NCBI RefSeq assembly: GCF_001950255.1
Contig: NZ_BDJK01000006.1
Location: forward strand, 186,001-250,000
Length of the DNA: 64,000 nucleotides
From: Carboxydothermus pertinax
GTDB taxonomy: Bacteria > Bacillota > Z-2901 > Carboxydothermales > Carboxydothermaceae
Direction: 5' to 3'
Made by a program: the position numbers and the translations under genes. Under the pieces are notes generated by a model. That model ran no database searches. It was given only the letters and a program-made list of their open reading frames with translations, and had not been told where the DNA came from. This document shows positions 1 through 8,857 of this stretch, in pieces. Numbering within the stretch: position 1 is the first letter of the stretch; each line of letters begins with the position of its first letter.

Positions 1-1
1 T

Positions 2-502
2 TCTAATTTAAAACTGGCCTCGGGTATTGCTAAAATTCCGGAACTCTTGGATTTAGGAGCAGAAGTATCAATTGCGGCCGATGGAGCTCCCTGTAATAAT
101 AATTTAGACGCCTTTATTGAAATGCGGATGGCAGCGTTAATTCAAAAGCCGTTTTACGGACCAACGTCCATGCCGGCCCATAAGGTTTTTGAAATGGCTA
201 CCATAGGTGGAGCAAGGGCTATGGGCTTAGAGAACCAGATTGGTAGCTTGGAAGTGGGTAAAAAGGCAGACGTGGTGATTGTGGATTTAGACGAAATGAG
301 AACAACTCCCAATGAAGGAGTAAACATATATACCCAATTAGTTTACCAGGCCCAGAGCAGCAATGTTTTAACGACTATAGTTGATGGAAAAATTGTTATG
401 GAAAACCGGATGTTAAAAACAATGGATGAGGCGGAAGTTCGCCGGAAAGCCAATGAAAGTTTAAAACGAGTAGCTAACCGGGTTGGGGTTAGCTTAGCCT
501 AG
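2..502 (+). CDS. Adenosine-type deaminase, amidohydrolase family (C-terminal part)
   Basis: The reading frame is open from base 2, so the N-terminus and first metal ligands lie outside the window. The visible part begins SNLKLASG and carries AADGAPCNNNLD, which is typical of the cytosolic amidohydrolases that deaminate S-adenosylhomocysteine, 5'-methylthioadenosine or 5'-deoxyadenosine. The Asp in that motif is the expected metal or catalytic residue. The C-terminal part (GLENQIGSLEVGKKADVVIVDL) is the usual small beta-domain return of this superfamily. The stop overlaps the ribosome binding site of the adenine deaminase gene, which suggests one purine-salvage operon. Which adenosine derivative is the substrate cannot be decided from this fragment. 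Confidence 0.8.
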   Translation, partial: SNLKLASGIAKIPELLDLGAEVSIAADGAPCNNNLDAFIEMRMAALIQKPFYGPTSMPAHKVFEMATIGGARAMGLENQIGSLEVGKKADVVIVDLDEMRTTPNEGVNIYTQLVYQAQSSNVLTTIVDGKIVMENRMLKTMDEAEVRRKANESLKRVANRVGVSLA

Positions 503-511
503 GTGATTACA

Positions 512-2224
512 ATGAAGCCGGTTAAAGATTTGGTGGAAGTAGCTTTAGGTACCAAAACTGCGGATTTGGTTTTAAAAAATGCTAACGTTTTTAATAGTTT
601 TACGGGAGAATTTTTTACTGGCGATGTAGCTGTGGTTTCCGGCTACATCGCCGGGATTGGGGATTACTCGGGAAAAGAAGAAATAGATCTTCAAGGTGCC
701 TATGTTACGCCGGGGTTTATAGATGGACATGTGCATATTGAAAGTTCCATGGTTTCTCCCGCTGAATTTGCCCGGGCCCTGGTGCCGATGGGGACTCTAA
801 CGGCAGTGGTCGATCCCCATGAAATTGCCAATGTTACTGGAACTGCGGGAATTAGGTATATGCTTAATGCCAGTGAAAATTTGCCGATAAATATTTATGT
901 AATGTTACCCTCCTGCGTGCCGGCAACTCCCCTGGAAACAGCTGGAGCAACCTTAACCGCTAAGGAATTGGCCCAGTTCATAAATCACCCCCGGGTGTTA
1001 GGCTTAGGAGAGCTGATGGATTACCCAGGGGTTTTAACTGCTTCTGAAGAAATGCTGAAAAAATTAGCGGTTGCCAATGAAAAGCTAATTGATGGCCATG
1101 CCCCGGGAATTACCGGGAAGGAGCTCACTGCTTATATTGCCGCGGGCGTAACCTCGGAACATGAGTGTACTACTGCTGAGGAAGCCCGGGAACGATTGGC
1201 TTACGGGATGTATTTAATGTTGCGCGAAGGCTCGGCAACGAAGAATTTATTAGATCTTTTACCGGTGGTTAACCGTTATACCGCTTCCCGCTGCTTGTTT
1301 GTTACTGATGATCGGCACCCGGAGGATTTAATTAAACTTGGTTCAATAAATCATATGGTTAAATTAGCGGTAGAAGCAGGGGCGGATTTGGCGACAATTC
1401 TCCAAATGGCTACCATAAATGCTGCTAATTACTTTAGGCTTTATGATTTAGGGGCAGTAGCTCCCGGTTACCGGGCTGATTTACTGGTTTTTGCTGATTT
1501 AGGGGAGTTTCGGCCAAAGTTAGTGTTTAAAGACGGCAAGTTAGTGGCCAAAGAAGGCAAGCCCCTTTTTAGCGGCTACCCGGTGGCTGACCGGGAAGTA
1601 CGGAACACCATGCGGTTAAAGGAAATTAAGCCGGAAAAACTAAAAATACCGGCTAGCTCCAATAAGGCCCGGGTAATTGGGCTTGTGCCCCGCCAGATTG
1701 TAACCAAAAAACTGGAGCTGGAATTGCCGGTAGAAGGAGGGTACTTTAAAATCGTCCCTGAAAAAGATATCATAAAACTTGCAGTATTTGAACGGCATAA
1801 TTATACTGGCAATGTAGGGGTTGGATTAATTCACGGTCTTGGACTTAAAAAGGGAGCAATTGCCTCTACGGTAGCCCATGATTCTCATAATTTAGTGGTG
1901 GCGGGTATTAACGATGACGATATTGTCCTGGCGGTAGAGGAACTACAGCGAATTGGGGGAGGGCTTACGGTAGTGGCTGATGGTAAGGTTTTAGGGAGCC
2001 TACCTTTACCGATTGCCGGTTTAATGTCTGACCGTGCCCTTAATGAAGTCCAGGAAGAACTGGAAAAACTTCACCGGTTGGTTAGAAGCCTTGGAGTTTA
2101 TGACGATTACGATCCTTTTATGACCTTGGCCTTTTTAAGTCTGCCGGTTATTCCGGAGCTTAAACTTACCGACTTAGGACTGGTGGATGTGGGAACCTTT
2201 TCTTTAGTACCGGTCTCCCTTTAG
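512..2224 (+). CDS. ade: Adenine deaminase
   Basis: Adenine deaminase converts adenine to hypoxanthine and ammonia in purine salvage, in the cytosol. The protein shows the metal-binding IDGHVHIESSM motif near residue 75, HAPGITGKEL, DDRHPEDL and the C-terminal AHDSHNLVVAG typical of the Ade family. About 570 residues is full length for the family. I chose ATG 512 because an AGGTGA site at 501-506 sits five bases upstream; an in-frame GTG at 503 would add three residues. It directly follows the adenosine-type deaminase, so both genes release ammonia from purines just upstream of the nitrogen-assimilation island. Confidence 0.93.
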   Translation: MKPVKDLVEVALGTKTADLVLKNANVFNSFTGEFFTGDVAVVSGYIAGIGDYSGKEEIDLQGAYVTPGFIDGHVHIESSMVSPAEFARALVPMGTLTAVVDPHEIANVTGTAGIRYMLNASENLPINIYVMLPSCVPATPLETAGATLTAKELAQFINHPRVLGLGELMDYPGVLTASEEMLKKLAVANEKLIDGHAPGITGKELTAYIAAGVTSEHECTTAEEARERLAYGMYLMLREGSATKNLLDLLPVVNRYTASRCLFVTDDRHPEDLIKLGSINHMVKLAVEAGADLATILQMATINAANYFRLYDLGAVAPGYRADLLVFADLGEFRPKLVFKDGKLVAKEGKPLFSGYPVADREVRNTMRLKEIKPEKLKIPASSNKARVIGLVPRQIVTKKLELELPVEGGYFKIVPEKDIIKLAVFERHNYTGNVGVGLIHGLGLKKGAIASTVAHDSHNLVVAGINDDDIVLAVEELQRIGGGLTVVADGKVLGSLPLPIAGLMSDRALNEVQEELEKLHRLVRSLGVYDDYDPFMTLAFLSLPVIPELKLTDLGLVDVGTFSLVPVSL

Positions 2225-2241
2225 GAGGATGGTTTTGGAAG

Positions 2242-2898
2242 ATGGATATTTTAGATATTATCGGACCTGTAATGATTGGACCCTCTAGCTCCCATACCGC
2301 TGGAGCGGTGCGGCTTGGAAAAGTAGGACGGCTGGTCCTGGGGGAAGAGCCGAAAAAAGCGAAAATTTTTTTGCATGGTTCTTTTAAGGAGACCTATCGA
2401 GGCCACGGCACCGACCGGGCGCTGGTTGCCGGACTCTTAGGTTTTGATACTGCTGACTCGCGGATTCGCGATAGTTTGGAACTTGCCAGTAAACAGGGAT
2501 TGGTTTATGAATTTTTACCTATAGAATTACCCGAAGCTCACCCTAACACGGTATATATGGAGTTGTTTGGTGCTAAAAACACAGCCAGGATTACTGGCAG
2601 TTCCATTGGCGGAGGGTCAGTGTTGATTACTGATATTAATGGCTTTCCGGTAAAGATCACCGCTAAATATCCAACCTTAATTGTTCCGCATGAGGACCGT
2701 CCGGGAGCGGTGGCCAAGGTTACCTCGGTTTTATCCTGGCACGGAATAAATATAGCCCAAATGAGTGTTGCCCGGCAAAAAAAGGGTGCCCAAGCTTTAA
2801 TGGTAATTGAAACCGACCAACCGGTGGAGGAGGAAACTTTTCTGGAAATAAAAGGGCTACCGGGAATTACCGGTGGTTTTACAATACCCCCGCTTTAA
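2242..2898 (+). CDS. sdaAB: L-serine dehydratase, iron-sulfur type, beta subunit
   Basis: This is the beta subunit of the two-subunit oxygen-sensitive L-serine dehydratase, which turns serine into pyruvate and ammonia. The N-terminus has the IGPSSSHTAGAVRLG signature. The last 70 residues form an ACT domain beginning near VPHEDRPGAVAKVTSV, a likely serine or regulatory site. The length of 218 aa is normal. An AGGAGG at 2223-2228 lies 13 bases before the ATG, a long spacing, but no closer in-frame start exists. The alpha subunit follows after 10 bases. Confidence 0.93.
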   Translation: MDILDIIGPVMIGPSSSHTAGAVRLGKVGRLVLGEEPKKAKIFLHGSFKETYRGHGTDRALVAGLLGFDTADSRIRDSLELASKQGLVYEFLPIELPEAHPNTVYMELFGAKNTARITGSSIGGGSVLITDINGFPVKITAKYPTLIVPHEDRPGAVAKVTSVLSWHGINIAQMSVARQKKGAQALMVIETDQPVEEETFLEIKGLPGITGGFTIPPL

Positions 2899-2908
2899 GG
2901 AGGAAACC

Positions 2909-3808
2909 ATGTTTATTGAGTCGGTAGAGCAATTAATTAAAGAAGCAAAAAAGCTTGGGCAAACTCTTGGAAAAACGGCGGTCATTTTAGAAGCCAAGGA
3001 ACGGGAAGTTCCGGAGGAAGAATTAATAGCTACCATGCAAAAAAGGCTTTTAGTGATGAAAGAGGCAATTTCGGAAGGACTTACCGGAAAACCTTCGGTA
3101 GGAGGGTTGGCGGGAGGCCAGGCAGTTAAATATAAAAAACGGCTGGATGAGGGGAAAAATTTAGCCTCGGGAGTCTTTGGTAAAGCAATTACCTATGCTT
3201 TAGCTGTAAGTGAGGCCAATGCCTCCATGGGTTTAATTGTGGCGGCGCCTACGGCAGGTTCTGCAGGGGTTTTACCGGGTGTGCTTTTAAGTTTAATGGA
3301 GGAGTATGGTCTAAGCGAGGAAAAAGTGGTGGAAGGATTATATGCTGCGGGTGCTGTGGGCTTAGTTATTGCCCACAAGGCTTCTCTTTCCGGAGCTCAG
3401 GGAGGCTGTCAAGCGGAATGTGGTTCGGCGGCGGCGATGGCCGCGGTTGCTGCCGTTGAATTAATGGGTGGAACTCCGGAGCAGGCAGCTATGGCTGGGG
3501 CAATTGCCTTAAAAGGTATGCTGGGCTTGGTGTGTGATCCTGTGGCAGGACTGGTGGAAGTTCCTTGCGTTAAGCGTAATGTTGCGGCTGCAGTACAAGC
3601 TTTGGCGGCAGCGGATATGGCTTTGGCGGGGATAACCTCGGCAATTTCCTTTGATGAAGTGATTGGGGCGATGGGGGAAATTGGGAGGGAGCTCCCCTTA
3701 TCTTTAAAGGAAACTGCCCTTGGTGGGCTTGCGGCAACTCCTACGGGAAAAGCCCTGGCGGCTCAAATATTCCAGCGAAAGGAGGAAAATGATGGCAAAG
3801 ATAATTGA
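2909..3808 (+). CDS. sdaAA: L-serine dehydratase, iron-sulfur type, alpha subunit
   Basis: This is the catalytic alpha subunit that holds the oxygen-labile [4Fe-4S] cluster. The cysteines expected as ligands are in CQAECGSAAAM and GLVCDPVAGLVEVPC, followed by the conserved KRN. At 299 aa it is full length for SdaAA. ATG 2909 follows an AAGGAGG that overlaps the end of sdaAB; the frame stays open further upstream inside sdaAB but has no ribosome binding site there. Its end overlaps the start of the next gene by 17 bases, consistent with translational coupling in a catabolic operon. Confidence 0.94.
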   Translation: MFIESVEQLIKEAKKLGQTLGKTAVILEAKEREVPEEELIATMQKRLLVMKEAISEGLTGKPSVGGLAGGQAVKYKKRLDEGKNLASGVFGKAITYALAVSEANASMGLIVAAPTAGSAGVLPGVLLSLMEEYGLSEEKVVEGLYAAGAVGLVIAHKASLSGAQGGCQAECGSAAAMAAVAAVELMGGTPEQAAMAGAIALKGMLGLVCDPVAGLVEVPCVKRNVAAAVQALAAADMALAGITSAISFDEVIGAMGEIGRELPLSLKETALGGLAATPTGKALAAQIFQRKEENDGKDN

Positions 3809-4472
3809 TTTATCCCAGGAAATTTACCAGGGGATGCCGGTTTTTCCTTTGCACTTAACAACTTATATTTTTCAAAACATTACCCATGAGGAGAGCATAA
3901 AAAAAATAGGCTTTCCCTTTGCGACCAGAAACTTACTTATCAATGAACACGGTCCAACCCACTCGGATGCGGTTTATGAGTATAATCCTGAGGGTCCAAC
4001 TATCGATACAATGCCTTTAGAATATTTTTTAGGACCGGCAATTTGCCTTGATGTTTCCCATGTTCCCTATGAACGGTATATTGAAATTTATGATTTAGAA
4101 GGGGCTTTAAGAAAACATGGACTTACCATTGAACGGGGAGATATTGTCCTTTTATACACAGCCCACTACAACCGAAACTACGGCACCGAAAAATGGCTTA
4201 CTACCTATTCCGGTTTGAGCTATGCGGCAGCGGAGTGGCTGGTGCAGAAAGGGGTGGTAAATATCGGAGTAGATGCTCCGGCCATCGACCATCCCGATGA
4301 TCCCAACTACTCGGGACATGCGGTTTGTGCTAAATATGGCTTAACGAATACCGAAAACTTAGCTAATCTCGATAAAGTGGTTGGAAAGCGCTTTTTGTAT
4401 ATTGGCCTTCCTTTAAAAATCCGGAAAGGTACCGGTTCCCCGATTCGGGCGGTAGCTCTTTTAAATGAATAG
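3792..4472 (+). CDS. Cyclase-family metal-dependent hydrolase (kynurenine formamidase-like)
   Basis: A 226-residue protein of the cyclase/kynurenine formamidase family (PF04199). The metal-binding signature appears as NEHGPTHSDA, the HGTHxD motif with a Pro in place of Gly-Thr spacing, and GVDAPAIDHPDDP supplies the second conserved segment. Such enzymes hydrolyse amide or formamide bonds; the substrate here is unknown. ATG 3792 is preferred over ATG 3789 because GGAGG at 3781-3785 is then six bases away. It overlaps the end of sdaAA, so it is probably co-transcribed with the serine dehydratase. Confidence 0.8.
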   Translation: MAKIIDLSQEIYQGMPVFPLHLTTYIFQNITHEESIKKIGFPFATRNLLINEHGPTHSDAVYEYNPEGPTIDTMPLEYFLGPAICLDVSHVPYERYIEIYDLEGALRKHGLTIERGDIVLLYTAHYNRNYGTEKWLTTYSGLSYAAAEWLVQKGVVNIGVDAPAIDHPDDPNYSGHAVCAKYGLTNTENLANLDKVVGKRFLYIGLPLKIRKGTGSPIRAVALLNE

Positions 4473-4505
4473 CAGGATGAATACAAAAAACATGAAAAAT
4501 TTCTG

Positions 4506-4534
4506 TTGACAAAAAACCTTTTGTAATTTATTCT
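4506..4534 (+). promoter_or_regulatory. Sigma-A-type promoter for the ANTAR-glnA operon
   Basis: TTGACA at 4506-4511 and TATTCT at 4529-4534 with exactly 17 bases between them. Predicted transcription start is near 4541, just before the hairpin leader. Confidence 0.75.
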
Positions 4535-4556
4535 CTAAATAAAGAACTTTATATTT

Positions 4557-4629
4557 GGGCACAAAGGAGTGTCCACCCGAAGAGTTAGCTGGCAATGGTG
4601 CCTTATGAAAGGCGCCATTTTCTATTTTT
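4557..4629 (+). promoter_or_regulatory. ANTAR-target leader with overlapping terminator (in front of the ANTAR gene)
   Basis: The first hairpin has stem GGGCAC/GTGTCC (4557-4562 with 4569-4574) and six-base loop AAAGGA. The second is short, GGC/GCC (4591-4593 with 4600-4602) and loop AATGGT. Both loops have A at position 1 and G at position 4, the signature known for RNA bound by ANTAR domains. The second hairpin shares bases with a nine-pair intrinsic terminator (4594-4602 with 4611-4619) followed by a T-rich run to 4629. Binding of an ANTAR protein to the paired hexaloops should block the terminator and let transcription enter the ANTAR gene and glnA. The weak three-pair second stem is the doubtful part. 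Confidence 0.72.
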
Positions 4630-4643
4630 AGGACGGTGACAGA

Positions 4644-5231
4644 ATGTTTGGTGCAACAGTGATTATTGCTTCCGCGGATAGCAACTTTCGTAATTTAACC
4701 AAGGCTGCGGTTAAAAACCTCGACTACATTGTAGTAGGCGAGTGTGTCGATGGCCCTTCGGCTTTAAAAATGGCTAGAAATTTTCAGCCGGATATGTTTA
4801 TTATTGATGATTATTTAACAGGGGTCCCCGGGCGAGAAATTGCCAAAATATTATCTTATGACCGCCAGTGTGCGGTAGTATTAGCTATGGAATTTGAAAT
4901 TGATAAATTAGATGAGTTTTTAGGCGAAATGGGAGTAGTGGGGATTGTCTTAAAACCATTGGAAGAGGAACAACTTATTATGACGGTCCAGGTAACCGAA
5001 CATAATTTCCAGCGAATTAAAGATCTCGAAAAAGAAATAGAAGACCTAAAAGATGCCTTAGAGACTAGAAAACTTGTGGAGAAAGCCAAAGGAATATTAA
5101 TGGAAAGCCTGGGCATTTCCGAAAAAGAAGCTTTTCGGAAGATTCAAAAGCAAAGTATGGATAAGCGAATTTCCATGCGGGCAGTGGCCGAGGCGATTAT
5201 CCTGGCTTTTGAAGTTAATGAAAAAAAGTAA
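4644..5231 (+). CDS. Response regulator with ANTAR RNA-binding domain (antiterminator 1)
   Basis: A 195-residue two-domain protein. Residues 1-120 are a receiver domain with phosphoacceptor Asp in DMFIIDDYL and the switch Lys in IVLKPLEE. A coiled-coil linker follows at about 125-145, and the ANTAR domain ([22 protein letters not shown]...MRAVAEAII) ends the protein. Proteins of this class bind paired hexaloop RNA hairpins and prevent termination when phosphorylated or dimerised. Such a leader stands directly in front of the gene, so autoregulation is likely. glnA follows after 13 bases, which points to control of ammonia assimilation. No sensor kinase is adjacent. The N-terminal acidic pocket shows only ASADS, with one Asp. 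Confidence 0.9.
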   Translation: MFGATVIIASADSNFRNLTKAAVKNLDYIVVGECVDGPSALKMARNFQPDMFIIDDYLTGVPGREIAKILSYDRQCAVVLAMEFEIDKLDEFLGEMGVVGIVLKPLEEEQLIMTVQVTEHNFQRIKDLEKEIEDLKDALETRKLVEKAKGILMESLGISEKEAFRKIQKQSMDKRISMRAVAEAIILAFEVNEKK

Positions 5232-5244
5232 AGGGGGAATTCAG

Positions 5245-6573
5245 ATGAGTTATACTAAAAATGATATTATGGATATGGTACGGGAGCAAAATGTTAAATT
5301 TATCAGGCTTCAGTTCACCGACATTTTTGGGGTTTTAAAAAATGTGGCCATTCCGGTTGAGCAGTTAGAAAAAGCCCTTAACAATGAAATTATGTTTGAT
5401 GGTTCAAGTATCGAAGGATTTGTGCGGATTGAAGAATCGGATATGTACTTATACCCGGACCTCAATACTTTTGCGGTATTTCCCTGGCGGCCGCGAAATG
5501 GTGCCGTGGCTCGGCTTATTTGCGATGTCTATAACCCCGATGGTACTCCTTTTGAAGGAGACCCCCGTTATGTCTTGAAAAAAGTATTGGCTGAAGCCAA
5601 AGAGCTTGGTTATACCATGTATGTAGGACCAGAACTGGAATTTTTCCTTTTCCAGGTAGATGCTGAAGGAAAACCAACTTTAGTGACCCACGATAATGCC
5701 GGCTATTTTGACTTAAGTCCGGTAGACTTGGGAGAAAATGCCCGGCGGGACATGGTGCTTGCTTTAGAACAAATGGGCTATGAAGTAGAAGCATCCCATC
5801 ACGAAGTAGCTCCCGGTCAGCACGAAATTGACTTTAAGTATTCCGACGCTTTAGATGTGGCGGATAAAATTGTAACTTTTAAAATTGTGGTGCGCTCTAT
5901 TGCTCAAAGGCACGGACTTCATGCCACTTTTATGCCAAAGCCTTTATTTGGGGTAAATGGCTCGGGAATGCATACCAACCAGTCGCTGTTTAAAAACGGA
6001 GTAAATGCTTTTTACGACCCCAGCGGGGAATTGCAGCTTTCCGAAACTGCTTACTACTACATTGGCGGGATTATGAAACATATTAAAGCAATTACTGCTC
6101 TTGCCAACCCTCTGGTAAACTCCTATAAGCGGTTGGTACCGGGATATGAAGCTCCAGTTTATATTGCTTGGTCCGATAGAAATCGAAGTTCGCTAATCCG
6201 GATTCCGGCTAAAAGAGGAGCATCCACTCGCATTGAATTAAGAAGTCCGGATCCCGGGGCAAACCCGTATTTAGCGCTGGCTGTGATGTTAAAAGCTGGT
6301 CTGGATGGCATTAAAAATAAAATTAAACCACCGGCGCCAGTAAATCAAAGCCTTTTTAAAATGACTGCCGAGGAACGGCGTGCCATTGGAGTTGATACTC
6401 TGCCCGGTAGCTTGAAAGAAGCGATTGATTATCTCTTAGAAGATAAAGTTATCCAGGAAGCTTTAGGCAAGCACGTATTTGAGAAGTTTGTGGAAGCTAA
6501 GTTAAAAGAGTGGGATGAATACCGGGTTCAGGTTCATGACTGGGAGGTAAAAAAATATCTCACCGTTTTTTAA
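5245..6573 (+). CDS. glnA: Glutamine synthetase type I (copy 1)
   Basis: ATP-dependent synthesis of glutamine from glutamate and ammonia. The 442-residue protein is the size of the GSI-alpha group of Firmicutes. All active-site blocks are present: [53 protein letters not shown] and [19 protein letters not shown]. The position of the adenylylation Tyr of GSI-beta is not obvious, so control by feedback and regulators is more likely. ATG 5245 follows a GGGGG-rich site at 5233-5237. The gene is co-transcribed with the ANTAR regulator, and an intrinsic terminator lies right behind it. Confidence 0.96.
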   Translation: MSYTKNDIMDMVREQNVKFIRLQFTDIFGVLKNVAIPVEQLEKALNNEIMFDGSSIEGFVRIEESDMYLYPDLNTFAVFPWRPRNGAVARLICDVYNPDGTPFEGDPRYVLKKVLAEAKELGYTMYVGPELEFFLFQVDAEGKPTLVTHDNAGYFDLSPVDLGENARRDMVLALEQMGYEVEASHHEVAPGQHEIDFKYSDALDVADKIVTFKIVVRSIAQRHGLHATFMPKPLFGVNGSGMHTNQSLFKNGVNAFYDPSGELQLSETAYYYIGGIMKHIKAITALANPLVNSYKRLVPGYEAPVYIAWSDRNRSSLIRIPAKRGASTRIELRSPDPGANPYLALAVMLKAGLDGIKNKIKPPAPVNQSLFKMTAEERRAIGVDTLPGSLKEAIDYLLEDKVIQEALGKHVFEKFVEAKLKEWDEYRVQVHDWEVKKYLTVF

Positions 6574-6577
6574 AAAA

Positions 6578-6616
6578 GTGGGCTGTCAAAAAAATGGGGG
6601 ACAGCCCCTTTTTTTG
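6578..6616 (+). terminator. Intrinsic terminator after glnA copy 1
   Basis: Stem GGGCTGTC (6580-6587) with GACAGCCC (6600-6607), an A-rich loop, then a run of T from 6609. Confidence 0.85.
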
Positions 6617-6684
6617 TGTTATGATTATGTTATTATTAATATAAAGTTAAATTGTGGTGTGATCTTTATAAATTGGTGAGGAAA

Positions 6685-8670
6685 ATGCCGAAAACGATTA
6701 AATACCGTTTAATTTTCTTTTTAACCCTGACCACGGTAATTGTAGGAGTTATAAGTTTTGGGTTTACCCACTACCGTGAAATAAAAGTAGCGGAAGATTT
6801 GGGTCTAAATGCCTCACGGGGAATGGCTAAATTATATGAAGAAAAATTAGATAATTTAGATGAATACGCCTTTGAGGATATCTGGTGGAGTTATGATTTA
6901 GCCGAGGGCCTGTTAAAAGGCTTACCTTATAATGACTACTACCGGGAGATAGAAAACAATATTATTAAACGTATGACAGCCAAAAAAGGCTTTATTCAAG
7001 TTTTGGATTTAAAAGGGAACAGCATTTACAGCCAGGGGATAAAAATTTCGCCTACTTATTTTAGATATCTTATAAATAAGCCTACCATGATGGGCAGTAT
7101 TTCTGGATTTTATGAAATAGAGGACCTTTTTGGCAAAAAGCATGTAGCCTATCTAAGGGCCGAGCAAGTTCTAAATGAAGCGGGAAAAACTTTGGGGGTA
7201 ATTGTAGTTGGTTATAGTTTGGAAGAAAATCAAGTTCTTTTTTCGGAGTTATTTGCCAAAGATTTGCAAAAGCAAAAATTCGCGCCAGGCTTAATTTTGT
7301 ACTGGAAAGACAGGCCTTTATGGCATTTTGGTGATGTTAAAAAAGAACTTTTATTACAGGAGAAGCTAAAGAAACTTCCGAGGGAAGAGTTACTGTCGGA
7401 AATTCAGGTTATTGATGGCAAAAAGTATTTTGTTTCTTATCTGCCTGTTGCTAGTCAAGGACCGGAGCGCTTTCTTACTTTGGGTGTATTTATAGCTGCT
7501 GACTCGCTGGTTAGACCTTATATCATAAACTTTTGGCAAGGGCTAATCCTTTATGTTGTTCTTTTGGGTTTATTGGTTGTGCTTGGGATTTATGGAATTA
7601 TCAATCGGCAATTAGAAAAGCCCTTAAATGAGCTTATGGAAGTAATTATTGAATGGATTGAAGGCAAAGACCGGGATTTTGCTGAGTACCAGCAAAAGTA
7701 TCCAGAATATAAAAAGCTTTTTACACGAATTTACGAGCTAAAAACCACCAAAGAAAAAATTGCCAATCAGTGGTACCGGCTGGCCGAGGGAGTTTATAAT
7801 TTAGGTGAAGCGGCTAATGATGGCGATTTGGTTAAAGAGTTGATTTTTCATATAAAAGCGCAGGTTGAAGTAAAAGGAATAAAAATAATTTTAAAAAATT
7901 TAGAAAGCAATGAGGATTTTACAATTTATGAAGAAGGCCAAGTGGTTGCCGATTTACCGGCCTTTTGTCTGGAAAATGATGATCCTTTAAACTTTGTCCA
8001 GGAATGTCAAGAGGATACCTGTTGTTATCCTATTACCCTTGGGAGGGAAAAATTAGGATTTATTATAATTGCAGCCAAAGAGGAAAAAATTACTGCTGAG
8101 GTTCGGGAATTTCTAAGTAACTTAATTTTAATGAGTGGGCCATTAATTAAACTTTACCTTTTAAAAACCCACTTAGCGGAAATTTCGAAAAGAGATCCAT
8201 TAACAAAGGCCTTTAACCGAAGGTTCTTAGAAGATGCGATTCTGGAAAATAGGGATTGCAACTACTCCCTTATTTTTATCGATATTGATAAATTTAAAGA
8301 AATTAACGATACTTACGGGCATAGTGTTGGCGATATGGTTTTAATTGAACTTACGAAAAAGATTCGGGAGAATTTAAGAAGTCAGGATCAAGTAATCCGG
8401 ATGGGTGGAGATGAAATTTTAATTTACCTTCCTAATACTACTCTTGAGCTTGCCCGGGAAATAGCCAACCGGGTGATGGAATTAATAAGAAAGCATAAAT
8501 TTGAAGTTACCAAAGATAATACAAAAGTTGCCTTTCCTATTTCGGCCAGTATGGGCATTGGAAGTTGCAAGGAGGGGGAAAGTTTTGGTGAACTTTTAGC
8601 CCGAGTAGATAGAGCTTTATACCGGGCCAAAGAAGAGGGAAGAAACCTAATTGTGGTAGCAGAGGATTAA
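6685..8670 (+). CDS. Membrane-bound diguanylate cyclase (GGDEF domain)
   Basis: Makes cyclic di-GMP from GTP. The protein has an N-terminal membrane segment (about residues 8-28), a large extracytoplasmic sensor region of roughly 250 residues with cache-like features, a second membrane helix (IINFWQGLILYVVLLGLLV) and a cytoplasmic linker. A region of about 130 residues with CLENDD and CQEDTCCYP cysteines resembles a GAF-like module. The C-terminal GGDEF domain reads RDPLTKAFNRRFLE...DIDKFKEINDTYGH...RMGGDEI, so the signature is GGDEI and looks active. I see no I-site RxxD just before the signature. The start is uncertain: ATG 6685, GTG 6676 and TTG 6673 are in frame near GGTGAGG. It has no obvious link to its nitrogen-metabolism neighbours. 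Confidence 0.85.
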   Translation: MPKTIKYRLIFFLTLTTVIVGVISFGFTHYREIKVAEDLGLNASRGMAKLYEEKLDNLDEYAFEDIWWSYDLAEGLLKGLPYNDYYREIENNIIKRMTAKKGFIQVLDLKGNSIYSQGIKISPTYFRYLINKPTMMGSISGFYEIEDLFGKKHVAYLRAEQVLNEAGKTLGVIVVGYSLEENQVLFSELFAKDLQKQKFAPGLILYWKDRPLWHFGDVKKELLLQEKLKKLPREELLSEIQVIDGKKYFVSYLPVASQGPERFLTLGVFIAADSLVRPYIINFWQGLILYVVLLGLLVVLGIYGIINRQLEKPLNELMEVIIEWIEGKDRDFAEYQQKYPEYKKLFTRIYELKTTKEKIANQWYRLAEGVYNLGEAANDGDLVKELIFHIKAQVEVKGIKIILKNLESNEDFTIYEEGQVVADLPAFCLENDDPLNFVQECQEDTCCYPITLGREKLGFIIIAAKEEKITAEVREFLSNLILMSGPLIKLYLLKTHLAEISKRDPLTKAFNRRFLEDAILENRDCNYSLIFIDIDKFKEINDTYGHSVGDMVLIELTKKIRENLRSQDQVIRMGGDEILIYLPNTTLELAREIANRVMELIRKHKFEVTKDNTKVAFPISASMGIGSCKEGESFGELLARVDRALYRAKEEGRNLIVVAED

Positions 8671-8701
8671 AAATGTATACAAGATATTTTCTGAATTTAC
8701 C

Positions 8702-8730
8702 TTGTCATAAGTATAAATATTCATTATAAT
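8702..8730 (+). promoter_or_regulatory. Promoter of the split glutamate synthase operon
   Basis: TTGTCA at 8702-8707 and a perfect TATAAT at 8725-8730, spaced by 17 bases. The predicted start near 8737 places the whole hexaloop leader in the transcript. Confidence 0.8.
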
Positions 8731-8744
8731 TTTACTACAACTTG

Positions 8745-8832
8745 CCGGCACAACGGCGTGTCGGACCTTGAGGCATTGACGCCTTCCTGGCTTTAGGTAC
8801 TGTTTTTGTGCCTAAAAGGGGGAAGGCTTTTT
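8745..8832 (+). promoter_or_regulatory. ANTAR-target leader with terminator (glutamate synthase operon)
   Basis: Hairpin 1 is a seven-pair stem CCGGCAC/GTGTCGG (8745-8751 with 8758-8764) and loop AACGGC. Hairpin 2 is GAGGC/GCCTT (8770-8774 with 8781-8785) and loop ATTGAC. Both hexaloops have A1 and G4. The 3' arm of hairpin 2 is also the 5' arm of a long terminator: GCCTTCC (8781-8787) pairs with GGAAGGC (8821-8827), with an inner stem 8791-8800/8808-8817 and a T run after it. The two folds exclude each other, the standard mechanism for ANTAR antitermination. This is the clearer of the two leaders. Confidence 0.85.
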
Positions 8833-8857
8833 AATTTATAGATAGGAGGAAATGGAA

